64,000 bases of DNA from assembly GCA_032718865.1 (NCBI GenBank), contig JALUTQ010000004.1, positions 1,178,001 through 1,242,000 of the forward strand, read 5' to 3'. Every line of letters begins with the position of its first letter. Position 1 is the stretch's first letter. This document shows positions 31,961 through 43,149 of the stretch, piece by piece. The translations under genes were made by a program, and so were the position numbers. The notes below the pieces were generated by a model, which saw only the letters and a program-made list of their open reading frames with translations, searched no databases and was not told the origin of the DNA. The stretch is from Tilletia caries (taxonomy: Eukaryota; Basidiomycota; Exobasidiomycetes; Tilletiales; Tilletiaceae).

Positions 31961-34264
31961 GGGAGTGATAGGGACAAAACCACTTCTGACTAGGGACAAA
32001 ACTGCTGACTGCGGACAAAACTCCCGCGTGGGTGCGTGTCAGAGCCATGCGTCAAGACGCGTGTGCGTCGGGCGTGTTTCTTCTGTACTTCCACTTTCAC
32101 CTGCGCAACAAGAGATTTCTCTCTCTCTCTCACCTGCGCAACAAGAAGCATCTTTGATCACCATGCCACCGTTTCTGGCTCCTCCGCCAGAAGACACGTT
32201 CGATTCGAAGGAAGCGGCAATGAAATATGCGCAGAAGTGGGCGCGCGCTGAAGGATACGCGGTCGTCACACACGCGTCTGCAAAAAAGGGCCGTTTCGTC
32301 TACCTTTGCTGCGATAGGGGAAGCACATACAGGAATCACGCGCAAGCTCCAAGACGACGACAGGCAGCGAAAAGTCTCATCAAGCAAGGTCGACTGCCAA
32401 TTCCGAGCGCGCATCCATCTCAGCGAGAGTGGATCATGGGAACTCAGCGTCCAAAATGAGGCCCACACAGATCATGGCCCCTCCGAATCCTGCTTGTCGC
32501 ACTCAATCCAACGCCGATTCGATGCTTTGACGACCGAACGTGTGCTGGAACTTGCTCGATCCGGATCTCGAGTGCGCCAAATCGTGACTTTGCTTCAAGA
32601 ACAAACCCCTCCTGTCCTTGTCACCTCAAGGGACGTTTCCAACCTCATCGCCCGATACCAGCGAGAACTGCTCCAAGGTCGCCTTCCCGCTGAGGCGCTG
32701 CTCGATTGGCTCAAAGAACAAGGATGGCCACACCTGGAGAAGACTGTTCCGGTCTCTGAAGACGCAAATCGCCTGGAAGGACTCTTGTTTGCGCATCCCC
32801 GGGGTCTGGAGCTTATGCGTCGCTTCAACACGGTGCTCGTCATTGATGCAACATACAGCACCAACAAAAATCGACTTCCACTCCTACACTTCGTAGGCTT
32901 CACCAGCTCCAATCGGAGCTTCACGGCCGCCCTCGCTTTTTTGCCCAACGAGACGACGATCACATACACCTGGGCATTGGCTGCATTGCAGCTTCTTTGC
33001 CCGACGTGGGAGCCACACGTTCTGGTGACAGATGAGGACGCTGCATTGAGCGCTGCAATCATGAACACTTTTCCTCCCACAGTTTCGCAGATCCTATGTC
33101 AATGGCACATCAGGCAAAATATGCAGAAACACGCGCGTCGCTCCCTTCTCGACGAGCAGGCGTACGAGCACATTCTGTCCGATTTCGACGAGGTACGAGA
33201 CGCACAGACGTTGGACCAACTCACCGAGGCCAGGAACGCGTTTATGGAGCACTGGGAGGACTCACACCCGAATCTCTGCGACTACCTGGACGAGAAATTG
33301 TCGGCCGAGCACCTTTGGGTGAACGTATACATCAACCGCCATCCGCACATGGGGACAAGAGTCACGTCTCGCGCGGAGGGAGCGCACGCTACCCTGAAGA
33401 ACTGGCTCCATTCCCGCCATGGAAGTCTATTTGTCGTCACCCAGGCTCTCAAAAACCACTTCGTTGTCCAGCAAACAGGCATCTCTTCCGACCTCGAGAA
33501 TGATCGGTCCAAAATTCCAGTCACCCTCCTCGGCGATCCATTCTTTGTGCAAGTTTCGCGTACAGTCTCGCGCCATGCCCTCAATCTGATCAAGTACCAG
33601 GATGAAATGAGTCGTCGGCCGAAGAATCGCACCCCCGCGCCCGCCACACCGGCATGTGCCTGCATACTTCCACCGACAATGGGCCTGCCGTGCTTCCATG
33701 CACTGGCGCGGCTGCGCGCCGCGGGAAAGCCAATTCCCCTGGATTTCATCCACCCCCAGTGGCGCACTGCTGCCGGGCTTCTTGACGAACGAGTTCCTCG
33801 ACTTCTGGATCCATTGTCGCCCAGCCAACGCAGAGTCGCAAATGAGGCTGCTGCCGCGACCACCTCTTCCGGCAGAATCCTCACAGGAAATGAGGCTGCA
33901 CAGCAGGTGCACACTCGCAGGTCCCGTCGGTGCAAAAACTGCCACCAGACCGGTCACAATTCGAGCAAGTGTCCATTACCATGTGGGCGCTGTCAAGGAG
34001 ATCATCAGCTTGGTCAATATCCCCATTGATGGCTGATGCGGCGTTCTCTATACATGCATTCTCATCTCTCTGCTTTCAATCCAATCCTCATCTGATATCT
34101 TCTTTGGTACTGTTGTCTCTGATGTTCACCTCCTTGCGCGCGAGCTTCTGAACCACAACCACCACCATCCCTCTCAAGCAGGAGTTTTGTCCCCAGTCCG
34201 AAGTTTTGTCCCCAGTCAAAAGTTTTGTCCCCAGTCGTGAGTGGTTTTGTCCCTATCACTCCCC
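31961..34264. mobile_element. Complete MULE (Mutator-like) transposon, 2304 bp
   Basis: A 10-bp target duplication CCAGCCCAAG flanks it at 31951-31960 and 34265-34274. Ends are inverted: GGGAGTGATAGGGACAAAAC on the left and GTTTTGTCCCTATCACTCCC on the right. Inside each end GGGACAAAACT-type units recur (three on the left, four on the right), likely transposase-binding sites. Carries one MULE transposase gene. The perfect duplication indicates a recent insertion. Confidence 0.9.
32163..34029 (+). CDS. MULE transposase (FAR1-like N terminus, DDE, SWIM, CCHC), one frameshift
   Basis: ATG at 32163 starts MPPFLAPPPEDTFDSKEAA...YLCCDRGSTYRN, a FAR1-like DNA-binding region. An extra base near 32343 shifts the frame to KLQDDDRQRKVSSSKVDCQF, and from there the frame is open to TGA at 34027-34029. 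The DDE core has VIDATYSTN (D), LVTDEDAAL (D), QWHIRQNM and SRAEGAHATLKNWL (E). A SWIM-type CxCn...CxH (ACACILPPTMGLPCFHAL) and a CCHC knuckle (CKNCHQTGHNSSKC) end the protein. Known role: Mutator-type cut-and-paste transposition. The single frameshift is the only visible lesion and might be an error. Confidence 0.85.
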
Positions 34265-34274
34265 CCAGCCCAAG

Positions 34275-35737
34275 GAACGCATCTGCCAAAGGACGACAGA
34301 ACCCTGGCTTCGGTGCCTGGGTTGGAAATACATGCACGTTGCTGGGGTCGGAACCCCTCTTTGGACCAGAAATCGGAGGACCCATGGAGAGGCGCAGCGA
34401 GTGGTGGAGAGGCGATGCAGTGGTGGTGCACGGGCACGAGTTGCGTTTGACTTGGTGATCGAAGTCCGCGTTGCTGTTCGGCCCGTGCCAGCACACAAGT
34501 TGCGAGCCTGCTCTCCCCTCCGCATCTGCTCTGACACTTCTCCAGACGCACGACCATAAATGCAGAACGTTGAGGCGTTGAGGATCCGATCTGTGAGCGT
34601 CCAGCATGCGGAAAGGAATGCAGATGAAAATTCTGAGACAGCCGACAAACAGATCCAGCTCACAGACTGACGAACGCCCAACATGCGGATCACTGAACTT
34701 CTTCTTCTTCTTCCCAATGCTCCTATGTTCCCCTCTGCGCAGGCGAGCGATATGGACCTCTCAGGCGCAGGGGCGCAAACAGGACTTGCTGGACACCAAG
34801 CTTCTAATTCTCGGGACCGTTGACCGAGTTCCACGCCTCTCGAACGCCCGCGCATCTTGTTGCTCAAACTTGAGGCTTGAGCTGCCCTGATCCATCCTTC
34901 CGCCAACCTGGGCGCCGCCAACCTGGGCGACTCGCCACGAAACTCCATCCTGTCCCTCATCGCTCATCAGACCGCCAGTACTCCCGGTCCCGAGATTTGG
35001 GATCTACATTCAAGATCATGTGCAGATTTCGCTGGACCCGCCCGGAAGTTGCATTTCTTCACCTCAGGGCGGGGTGGCCGTGTCGGTGTGCGGACAGGTG
35101 CAAGCAACAGCACGAACATCTCTCGCCCTACGTACCTGAAATCAACGTCGACCTCAATCACCTCCGTCTCCCGAGTGTTGATTGCGCATGTCCCGAAGGC
35201 CCGTTCATCGTAGTCTGCCTCTGCTCCCAGGCGGACTTGGCCCAGCACTTCGAGCCTTGCTTCTACGCTCCCAAAGATCGTGGGGCGGTGCTGCTGGTCC
35301 ACTGTAGTTCTACCGCCAGTCTCACAGTGCTGCTTGCCTCGTCGTCTGCGGTAGGCCTTGTCCTTTCTGAGCGCCAGCGGAAGCTTCGAGGTTCAGTTGT
35401 CTTCCGGGCACTTAGCGGTACTGAAAGAGTTTGCGTAGCTGTGCCTGAAGAATCAAGCTGTTGGCCCCTCCGAATGGGCGGATGTAGCTCACGGCACTTC
35501 CCGTACCAGACCATATGTGTATGGAGGTCTCTGAACCGACTGGGTATATAAGCTGCTGACTTTCTCTTGCCTTTCCTCATGATAATTTACCCATCATCAC
35601 ATTCACCCTCCCCCTCTCACCTCAGTTCTCCCTTGTTATCTCTACCTCCAGCTCTTGTCCGTCACACATACTTTTACCGCCCTTAGCCTCCCACCTATTC
35701 ATTCCCACAGTCAACTCTCCAACATGATGGTCTGGGG
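34275..35737. other. Non-transposon DNA around the MULE site, no confident gene
   Basis: The longest frames overlap on opposite strands (34256-34960 minus, 34877-35551 plus, 34967-35302 minus). The minus frame at 34967-35302 has the most protein-like composition, but no start, splice partners or domain can be supported. 35580-35720 is pyrimidine-rich, like a fungal 5' leader. Confidence 0.35.
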
Positions 35738-35745
35738 TCACCTTG

Positions 35746-36532
35746 TAAGGTTGTCCCCGGAGTTGACGCGGAGCTGGGGTTTTGCGGACTCCGCACTCCT
35801 CCGACGGAGGGCTCCGCCGGAGGCGGAGCGCGGAGCTCACTTTGGGGGAATTTTTAATCATAAAAAAGCACGGACTCCGCCTGGAGGACTCCGCCGGAAT
35901 TTACGCGGAGCGCGGAGCCCAATCCTGGGCCCACTGTCCAAAAGTGCGGAGCGCGGAGTCGTCAAAATAGCGTGAAAATTCCGGCGGAACTTCCGCGGAA
36001 TTCCGACGGAGCTGTGAGGTCACGTGATAGCCGAAAATAAGGGTCACGTGACCTCATTTTGGGTGCGCTCCGCCGGAATTCCGTCCAAGTTCCGCGGAAA
36101 TGTGCGGAATTCCGAGAAAATAGGCATCGTCGAGACACGCGCAGGAAATAAAACAGGCATCATCATCCGTTGAGAACCTCAAAATAGCACTGGAGTCAAT
36201 ACCGCAACAATGTCGGATGCTAAATGTATAGCTCTGATTGTACTAGAGTCATTGAAAGCAACTTATACCACCACTGCGCTCCGACGGAATTCTGCGGAAT
36301 TCCGAGCTCCGCACACACGGAGCACGGAGGAGCATTATGAAAACGCACAGAAAAAACGCGGAGCGCGGAGCTGGGATTTCAACTTTTGTATAATTCCGTC
36401 GGAACGCGGAGCTGGTTTCTTTCAGCTCTGTCTTAGTCTGCGGAGGCGGAGCTTGCCTCAAAAAGTCAAAATTCCGGCGGAATTTGGAAGTGCGGAGGCG
36501 GAGCCCTCCGCGTTACTCCGGGGACAACCTTA
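35746..36532. mobile_element. 787-bp hAT-type MITE, CGGAG family
   Basis: Flanked by TCACCTTG at 35738-35745 and 36533-36540 (8 bp, perfect). Terminal inverted repeat TAAGGTTGTCCCCGGAGT. The interior is rich in GCGGAGCGCGGAG and CCGGCGGAATTCCG motifs, with two runs of GTCACGTGA/TCACGTGAC-like sequence near 36020-36050. No coding capacity. It shares the TAAGG...CGGAG end style with MITE-A, hAT-B and the element at 48391. The copy-2 direct repeat begins two bases after its right duplication. Confidence 0.85.
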
Positions 36533-36542
36533 TCACCTTGTT

Positions 36543-37505
36543 CAGAGGAGTTTTAAATTTGTGGCCATTGTTTCTGATTGGTACTTTGTTCCTGATTAAA
36601 GCTTATGTGTACAAGAAGTGCCCCTTCTACGACGAGCTGTTCCCGGTCCTTAAGGACCGAGCCTCTGTCAATCCGACCTTCTCTCACAGCACCGGGGACG
36701 GTGATGACCCCGCTGTTGCTGCTTTGCAACAGCGAGCTTCAGCGCCTGCAGGAGAAGATGGAGCTAGTTCTCCTGAGGAATTCTATCCTGGATGGGATGA
36801 CACTCATACTCAGTCGCAGACGCAGGGTGCCCGAGAGGATGCCAACGCACCAGCAGAAAACAATAATGGTCAGACAGCTGCTTCCGGTACAGCTGACCGG
36901 CCTAGTGCTTCCGCTGCCCGCGGTGCTTCCGCTGCCCGCAGTGCTTCCGCTGCCCCCGGTGCTTCTGCTGCCCCCGCAGCTTCTACTGCCCCCGCAGCTT
37001 CTGTTGGAGGCGCGCCTACTACCCCGGTAGCCGGGCCTGCCCGCCCGAAGCTTAAGGCTGCCACGCCGGCATTGGAAAAGGCTAAGAAAGAAGCGGCTCA
37101 ATCAAAAGGTAAATGGTATTTGATACAGACCATGAGCGTACACAAGCATCATATGGAAGGCTAAACCCAAATGCACGTTTATTGTTTGGTTTCCTCACAG
37201 GCAAAAAACGGATGTCCGAAATCGAGAAAGGAATCAACGCTCGCGGCGAGAAGCGCCTGAAGCTGGATTCTAAAATGAAGGAGGTCGAAATCCGCAACCT
37301 TGCTTTCGATCGCATTTCGACACGCGCTCAGCATCTAGAAGCTGACGGACTGTCTTCTACCCGCGCCTTCAAGAAAGCTTCTGAGGAGTACAAGATCCAT
37401 ATGAAGTCCTTCAAACTGGAGCTGGACTGGAATGACGAGGACGCAGAAGCAGACGGCTCTGCCTCTGACAGTGACTTCTCGAGCGACAGTGACGACGATG
37501 CTTAA
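36543..37505 (+). pseudogene. Harbinger-2 ORF2, 5'-truncated (copy 2)
   Basis: Retains only the last exons, from KKCPFYDELFPVLKDRASV (36615) through the Ser/Ala repeat to the acidic C terminus (37505). The whole Myb-like region is missing because the repeat begins in the intron before it. An intron (about 37110-37200, GTAAATGG...TCACAG) separates KEAAQSKG from KKRMSEIEKG. The C-terminal frame is intact here (SKMKEVEIRNLAF) where copy 1 is broken. Confidence 0.7.
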
Positions 37506-37747
37506 ATCTCAGAGGGTCCACCGCACCGGGTATACATTCTCTGTTCAGCACCCGATAAAGAGCCTGATCCTGCATCCAAATACAAAACACGTTCTATGCC
37601 ACCCTCACATCTTATACAATTGAGTATTGTCTACCTAAGTGATCACCAGTGACCAGACTCCACTTGACTTGTCGGTCGCTGACTGCAGATGTATGCAGCT
37701 CGCTAGCATCAGGGCTTTAAAGGTAAAGATAATCGATTTCCACGCCT

Positions 37748-39310
37748 TCATAGATCGCGCCACATGTCAATGAAAGCATGCAGCTTTGCCCGGAGTGCAT
37801 TTCCCAGCTCCACATCGCTCTCGTTGACTTCCTCCTCCGCCCCCGCCTGTATCTCCCCCCTCTTCCTCCAGCTCGTCAACCCTGAGAGTTGCTTCGTCGC
37901 GTAGATTCTGAAAGTCTCGTCCAAATAGCCTGCGTGCCTCTGCTCGCTCGACTGACGTAAAAACGTTCTCTATGTCATCCGAGCGTTTCTCCATGAGAAC
38001 GTTGTGCAGCATCACACAAACTCTGTCCTCTGATGCTGACCCAGACGTAAGCTAGTGCCTCCAGCCCCGCATTCTTGATCGACAAGCGTGTTCCTCGCAA
38101 GCTCTGCCATCGCAGCTTGAGCATTCCGAAGCTGTGCTCTACTGCCATACGGTGAGGAGAGCAGTGCTGATTGAAAGCGACCTCTAGAAGAGCAAAACGC
38201 AAACAAACCAGATATGAAACAAGTTAGCTCATCATTCTCCCAGACAACCTAAGCTGCTTATTTGTTTCTATTATTACCTTGTCTGCAGGCAACTGACTCA
38301 CTCCCCTGACACGTTTGTACAGCGGCACGATATGGGCACCAGGAGTGTATCCCGCATCTGCCAGCACATACTCGTTCTTCGAAAAGAATGCTTCAGGGTC
38401 TCGAGAGAGGCGCGAAGATCGGAACACCCTTTGGTCATGAGCGCTCCCAGAAAGCCCAACGTGTACAAGCCGAAACCGCTTGCGGTTATCTACCACAGCA
38501 AGGACGTTGTAACTGTAAGAGTACTGTTTGTGGCGGTTGAAGTAGTCGGGAGCATCTTTCCGAGCCGGAGCCGTGTAAAAGTTGATGTGTGTGCCGTCGA
38601 TGAAGCCGACACAGCCTGATAGACCCTTCTCGAACCGCATTTCCTCTCGAACCGAAGCTCGTTCCGTCGCAGTCGGCCACCAAACAAAGCGCTGCTCATG
38701 TTTGATTAATGCGCAGAGAACGCGATCTGTCCAAACTCCAAAGCTGCACCGTACCCTCTACAAAAAGACAGAAAGAATACATGAGCAGAGAATGACCAAT
38801 GCGAGGAACGTCAGCTACAGAATCACTACTTCGGCACCGGCCTGCAAGGAAGCAATCTAGGTTAGAGGTGCTTTACGTACCCGAGACTCCAAACTTATGC
38901 GCCACTTCTGGAATTGCAGCTCCTGATCCACAGTGTGCCAGACGCCATAGCACCAGTAGCAACTGATGTTCCACAGGGCTTTGACGTCGCGCATCTGTGA
39001 ACAAAGTGTCGGGCCTGATAAAGTGACAAAGCTCCTCGAACTCAGCATGGGAGACTCGGAAGAAACGACGAAACTCGATATTTTCCAACGCCAAAAAGTT
39101 AGCGCACTTGTCAGCTTGAGCGTGATGCTTGCGTCTCTGTGTAGAAGCGCGGTTCAGGTAACGAGAGCTCTGAACGCCGTCTAGACCATCATCGACATCG
39201 ATAAGATCTTGACCTGCAGCCTCATCTCCGTCAGTCTGCACCAGAACGAGAACCCGCTTAAGGCGTTTAAGACTGCGGATCAGCTTAGCTCGCTCAGTGT
39301 ACCGTGGCAT
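37748..39310 (-). pseudogene. Harbinger-2 DDE transposase (copy 2)
   Basis: Same architecture and shared lesions as the gene at 12570-14131: GFIDGTHINF, GSAHDQRVF, YVLADAGYT, VAVEHSFGMLKLRW. It has an additional 1-base insertion in a C-run near 37859 that scrambles the acidic tail, and one substitution in the DDE exon (SGCVGFIDG instead of SGCAGFIDG). Not expected to be active. Confidence 0.75.
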
Positions 39311-41539
39311 GGAGTTTGAGGATGGTGCTCGTTGTACTCTGTGAAGCTATTAAGGATCTTCCCGGAGTAGATCCCCGGAGCCCGGACTCCGGGGCGGCGC
39401 TCCGCTCAGCTCCTTCTGAGATCTGGCCAGCTCCGCGCTCCGCAGAATTCTTGTTGATCAGCTGGCGAGCACTCCGTGCTCCGTCGAAGTCGCGGTTGCG
39501 CGCAAGAATCTACTCCGCGCTCCGTATAATTTTCACAGGTGGACTCCGTGCTCCGCAAAATAGCTCCGCGGACTCCGGGGTACCCCGGAGTGTCATGAAA
39601 TGAGTCCAACATGGGCTCAGGAGAAGGTCAGATCTCATCGAAACAGTTCAATCGCAGCTTTAGAAGTCTATATCATAAGGATGAGCCCGGAGCGCCCCGG
39701 AGTGCTCCGTACTCCGGGGCCTATACTCCGGGGCGCTCCGCCCAGTTTTAGAGGGAGTCCGCGCTCCCGCAAAATGAGACACAGTTTAGAGTTTGCGCTC
39801 CGTACTCCGCAAAATTATTTCCAAGTCATGAGACGGCACTCCGTACTCCTGCTAATTTTAACCCTTCACATTTCTGGCGCTCCGTACTCCAGTAAATTTT
39901 TTGGCCCAAGATAATTTGAGCTCCGTACTCCGCACGTGCGGAGCCCGGTTACTCCGCAGGAGTCCGTACTGCTCCGGCCAAGTAAAATCTGCGTGACTTT
40001 CTAGTGACAAGACTTAGTGACAAGACTCCGTATATTGACTAAGACTACTGCAAAAAACCCTCCTCACTTATTGTCAGAACTCAGAAACTCCACCTTCAGA
40101 CGCTAGCGCAACAAAGGGAGGGCGGCTGTCCATGTTACGTTCCACAGACCACACTACTCATCTCCTTACCTTCTTCTTCTCTTCGACTCATCACGTTCAC
40201 GTCATTTTCCAGTTGCACTCCTGACAGAATCGGTACGTGTTTTTCACTTCCACCGCTTTCCCTGCCGATTGCGAATATGCTGACCTCCATTGGTATTCTA
40301 TAGTACTTGCTTCCATCATAATGCCCCCTCCTCAGACACTCCGGTCCAAACAACCCTCAGACAGTAGGCTCTTTCAGGCTGGTTTGCAGGGCGGAGGCGA
40401 TGACGTTGCAAGAGCCCTGTCGGTATGTAACATACCAGCGAACCGTCCCTGATGATCTGTAGTTCGCATAGACTTATCTTTTCCATCTGATCACACCACA
40501 GATCGAAGACCTCTGCCAGCTCTGGCCTTCGATTTTCCAGGGCACCTTCAGCCGATAGAACTTCGTCGCATCGCTCTCATGACTTACTCACAGGTGCGAT
40601 CCTCGCCTTCTCGTCTCCTCCCTCTTTCCAGGCACTGGCCTTTCTTCCCCTTGTGCTTGCATGCATATGCAGATGGAAGAAGCCAAGCTGTTCGATACCG
40701 GCAAGAAGACGCCACTTACCATCCGATTTTCCACTGTTGTGGCGAGGCCGGATCGGCTGATACTGCGCGTGACCCGCGTGGGCTTGCTATCAAGTTCCGC
40801 ACGGAGGAGGGTAACCTTGATTGGGTGTTCAATAACGTGAGCATTTTCTTCTTCTATTGCCACAACTTTGCCACTCTCAGCATCTACGCGCATGCTGACC
40901 ATCTTACACATCTTCGCCACTTACCACTGTCTTCTTCCTCCGCGACCCGGCAAAGTTCCCCCACTTCATTCACACCCAGAAGCGCGACCCTCAGACTCAA
41001 CTCAAGGACACCGACATGGTGAGCATCTTTGATATCTACGAGTTGCTTCTGCTTTTCGCTGACGAACCTTTCCTTCAATTGATTCCAGTTCTGGGATTAC
41101 GCATCACAGAATCCAGAATCGATTCACCAGTTCATGATCTTGTTCTCTGACCGCGGCATCCCCGCCGGACACGCCTTCCAGCACAGCTATGCCGGCCACA
41201 CCTCCAAGTTTCGTGGACGGTGTCTGTGCAGAGCATGACCGAGGCACAGGCCGAGGCCTTCCGTTACTCTGTCTTCAATCTCACCAGGGTATGTTGCCAC
41301 TCTACCCGCTTGACGCATCGTACAGGACTGACTATGGAACATGCTCAATTCCGCCTCCGCAGATCTGGTTGCACACAGACTACCCGCTCCGCCCCGTCGG
41401 CAAGATCACTCTCAACAAGAACCCAGGGAAATACTTCGCAGAGATCGAGCAAGTCGCCTTCAGCCTGTAAGGTGTCTGACATATGTAGGTACCACGCGTA
41501 CATTATTCAGCACCTCACAAGTTAACACTTCTATCCTCT

Positions 41540-41890
41540 CACCCGTACCGACGCGTGGTGACCGACGCGTGGTGCGGGTTGTTTTCTTCTCTATAATTTA
41601 CGCATTGATATATGGTATCTGCGCGCGCGACATGTGGTGCGCGTTGTTTTTATTTCACCTGAGACGCGCCGCGCGTCGACAAGTGTCACGTGGCGCGTGT
41701 GGTGTGCGACGCGTGGTGCGCGTTGGTTTCTCACGCGCCCAACGCGTGGTGCGCGTCACGTGCCACATATGGTGCGTGTTGTTTACAATTTTGGTGAAGT
41801 GTTGGTTCACGCGAATTTCCCATCGAAACACATTTTCGCGTGGTGAACCAACGCTCACCACGCGCACCGCGCGCACCACTCACCACCGCT
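41540..41890. repeat. ACGCGTGGTGCGCG-rich repeat in the catalase intron
   Basis: Seven or more ACGCGTGGTG(C/A)-type units, plus an inverted pair GTTGGTTCACGCGAA (41802) and TTCGCGTGGTGAACCAAC (41835). Mixture of CG-rich and T-rich stretches; no coding. Possibly a small non-autonomous element or one edge of the Crypton insertion. Confidence 0.5.
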
Positions 41891-43149
41891 TCCTCTCACC
41901 TCACCTCGCCACACTCACACTTCCCCTTTGACTCGTCCCTGCTCCCATGATGACTGTATGACTGTGTATGTATTTAGCCCGTGTCAAAGGATGACTGTGT
42001 ATTAACTGCTGGGTGATTTATGGTGACTGTTGGATGACTACTATCTGACGCGTCAGTTATATCAAATTTCGGTCACAAGTTTTGAGTGTGAAGTCCAGAC
42101 TCAGTCACAACCGCAGGACTCACCCAGTCAGGACTCATTTTCCTTGACAACCAGTTACCAAGAATCCTACCAGCTGATAATCACGATTGTCACCACCAGA
42201 GCTAGGTTCGTGTATGCCCTCAATGATGATTACAACGAGGCATACAGAGGCTTACAACTGGTTACTTCTTTCATTACAGGCAACAGCAATAGAAGGCCTG
42301 CCCTTCCACCGACCACCGACCACCAGGACTATGCCTTCGCATCAGGCTTGAGGCGTGACCTCCCCAACATCGTCACGGAGCGCACTGCGCAAGTCGCAAG
42401 TGGCGCAGGTGCCAGGTACGCATGATCCCCTCTCCCTCCGTCTCCCAATCAATCACTGCTTGGTTTCGCAGCTCGCTGATCACACTCTACTTGATCCTTC
42501 TACCCCTTTGCTCCTTCCATTCCATTCCCTCTCTGTTCCTTCTCTGTTCTGATCAGGTCTTGGTCCTCGCGCGTTGCGCTCTCTCTTGGCGCGTCTCTGC
42601 CTTCCCCGTTTTTCCCGGTCGACCAGACGGCAGACCAGATGTGAGCGTCCACTCCTTGACACTCTGCTCTTGATCGTTACTGAATCTCGCTCTCTCGTCT
42701 TTCCGCATTTCATTTCCATCTCAGACGCTACAGGCCCTTACCAACGTGGCCCTCGCTTTCTCATAGCAGAAGGCCGAAGCTGTAGCAGCTGCAGCTGCTG
42801 CTGAGATACGGTGAGTCAGCCTTTTCGTTCTTATTTCAGAGCGTGAGGCCGCAAACATTCTCTGACCTCGTTTCTCTTCTTTTTTCCCCTTCTTCCTTTC
42901 CATACACCAATACAGACTGATGACGCCTTTGGTCTGTCCGCCTCTCGTCTTGCCGTTTGTCCGTCACTCACAGCAATCACAATTCACAGCCTTTCAACCT
43001 CAAGTCCTCAACCGCGTGACTTCAACCCTGAAGGAAGCCGACCAAGTGTGAAGCGTGATCAGATACATTCAGTGGAAGAAAGGAGTAAAAGGTTTACAGT
43101 TGGAGGATAGATAGACAGTAGAATAATAGAATACATGTGAACCTACAGG
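41891..43149. other. Non-coding DNA 3' of the Crypton gene
   Basis: One plus frame of 131 codons (42030-42425) and pyrimidine-rich segments, none recognisable. Probably a mix of Crypton flank and relic introns. Confidence 0.35.

Larger units (their letters stand above)
36543..40260. repeat. 3.7-kb direct repeat, copy 2
   Basis: Near-identical to 11400-15082 in the same orientation, 25.1 kb away. It begins inside the Harbinger-2 ORF2 intron and ends inside hAT-B. Carries 36 extra bp in the Ser/Ala repeat (about 36915-36995), the A missing from copy 1 near 37274, and one extra C near 37859. Confidence 0.9.
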
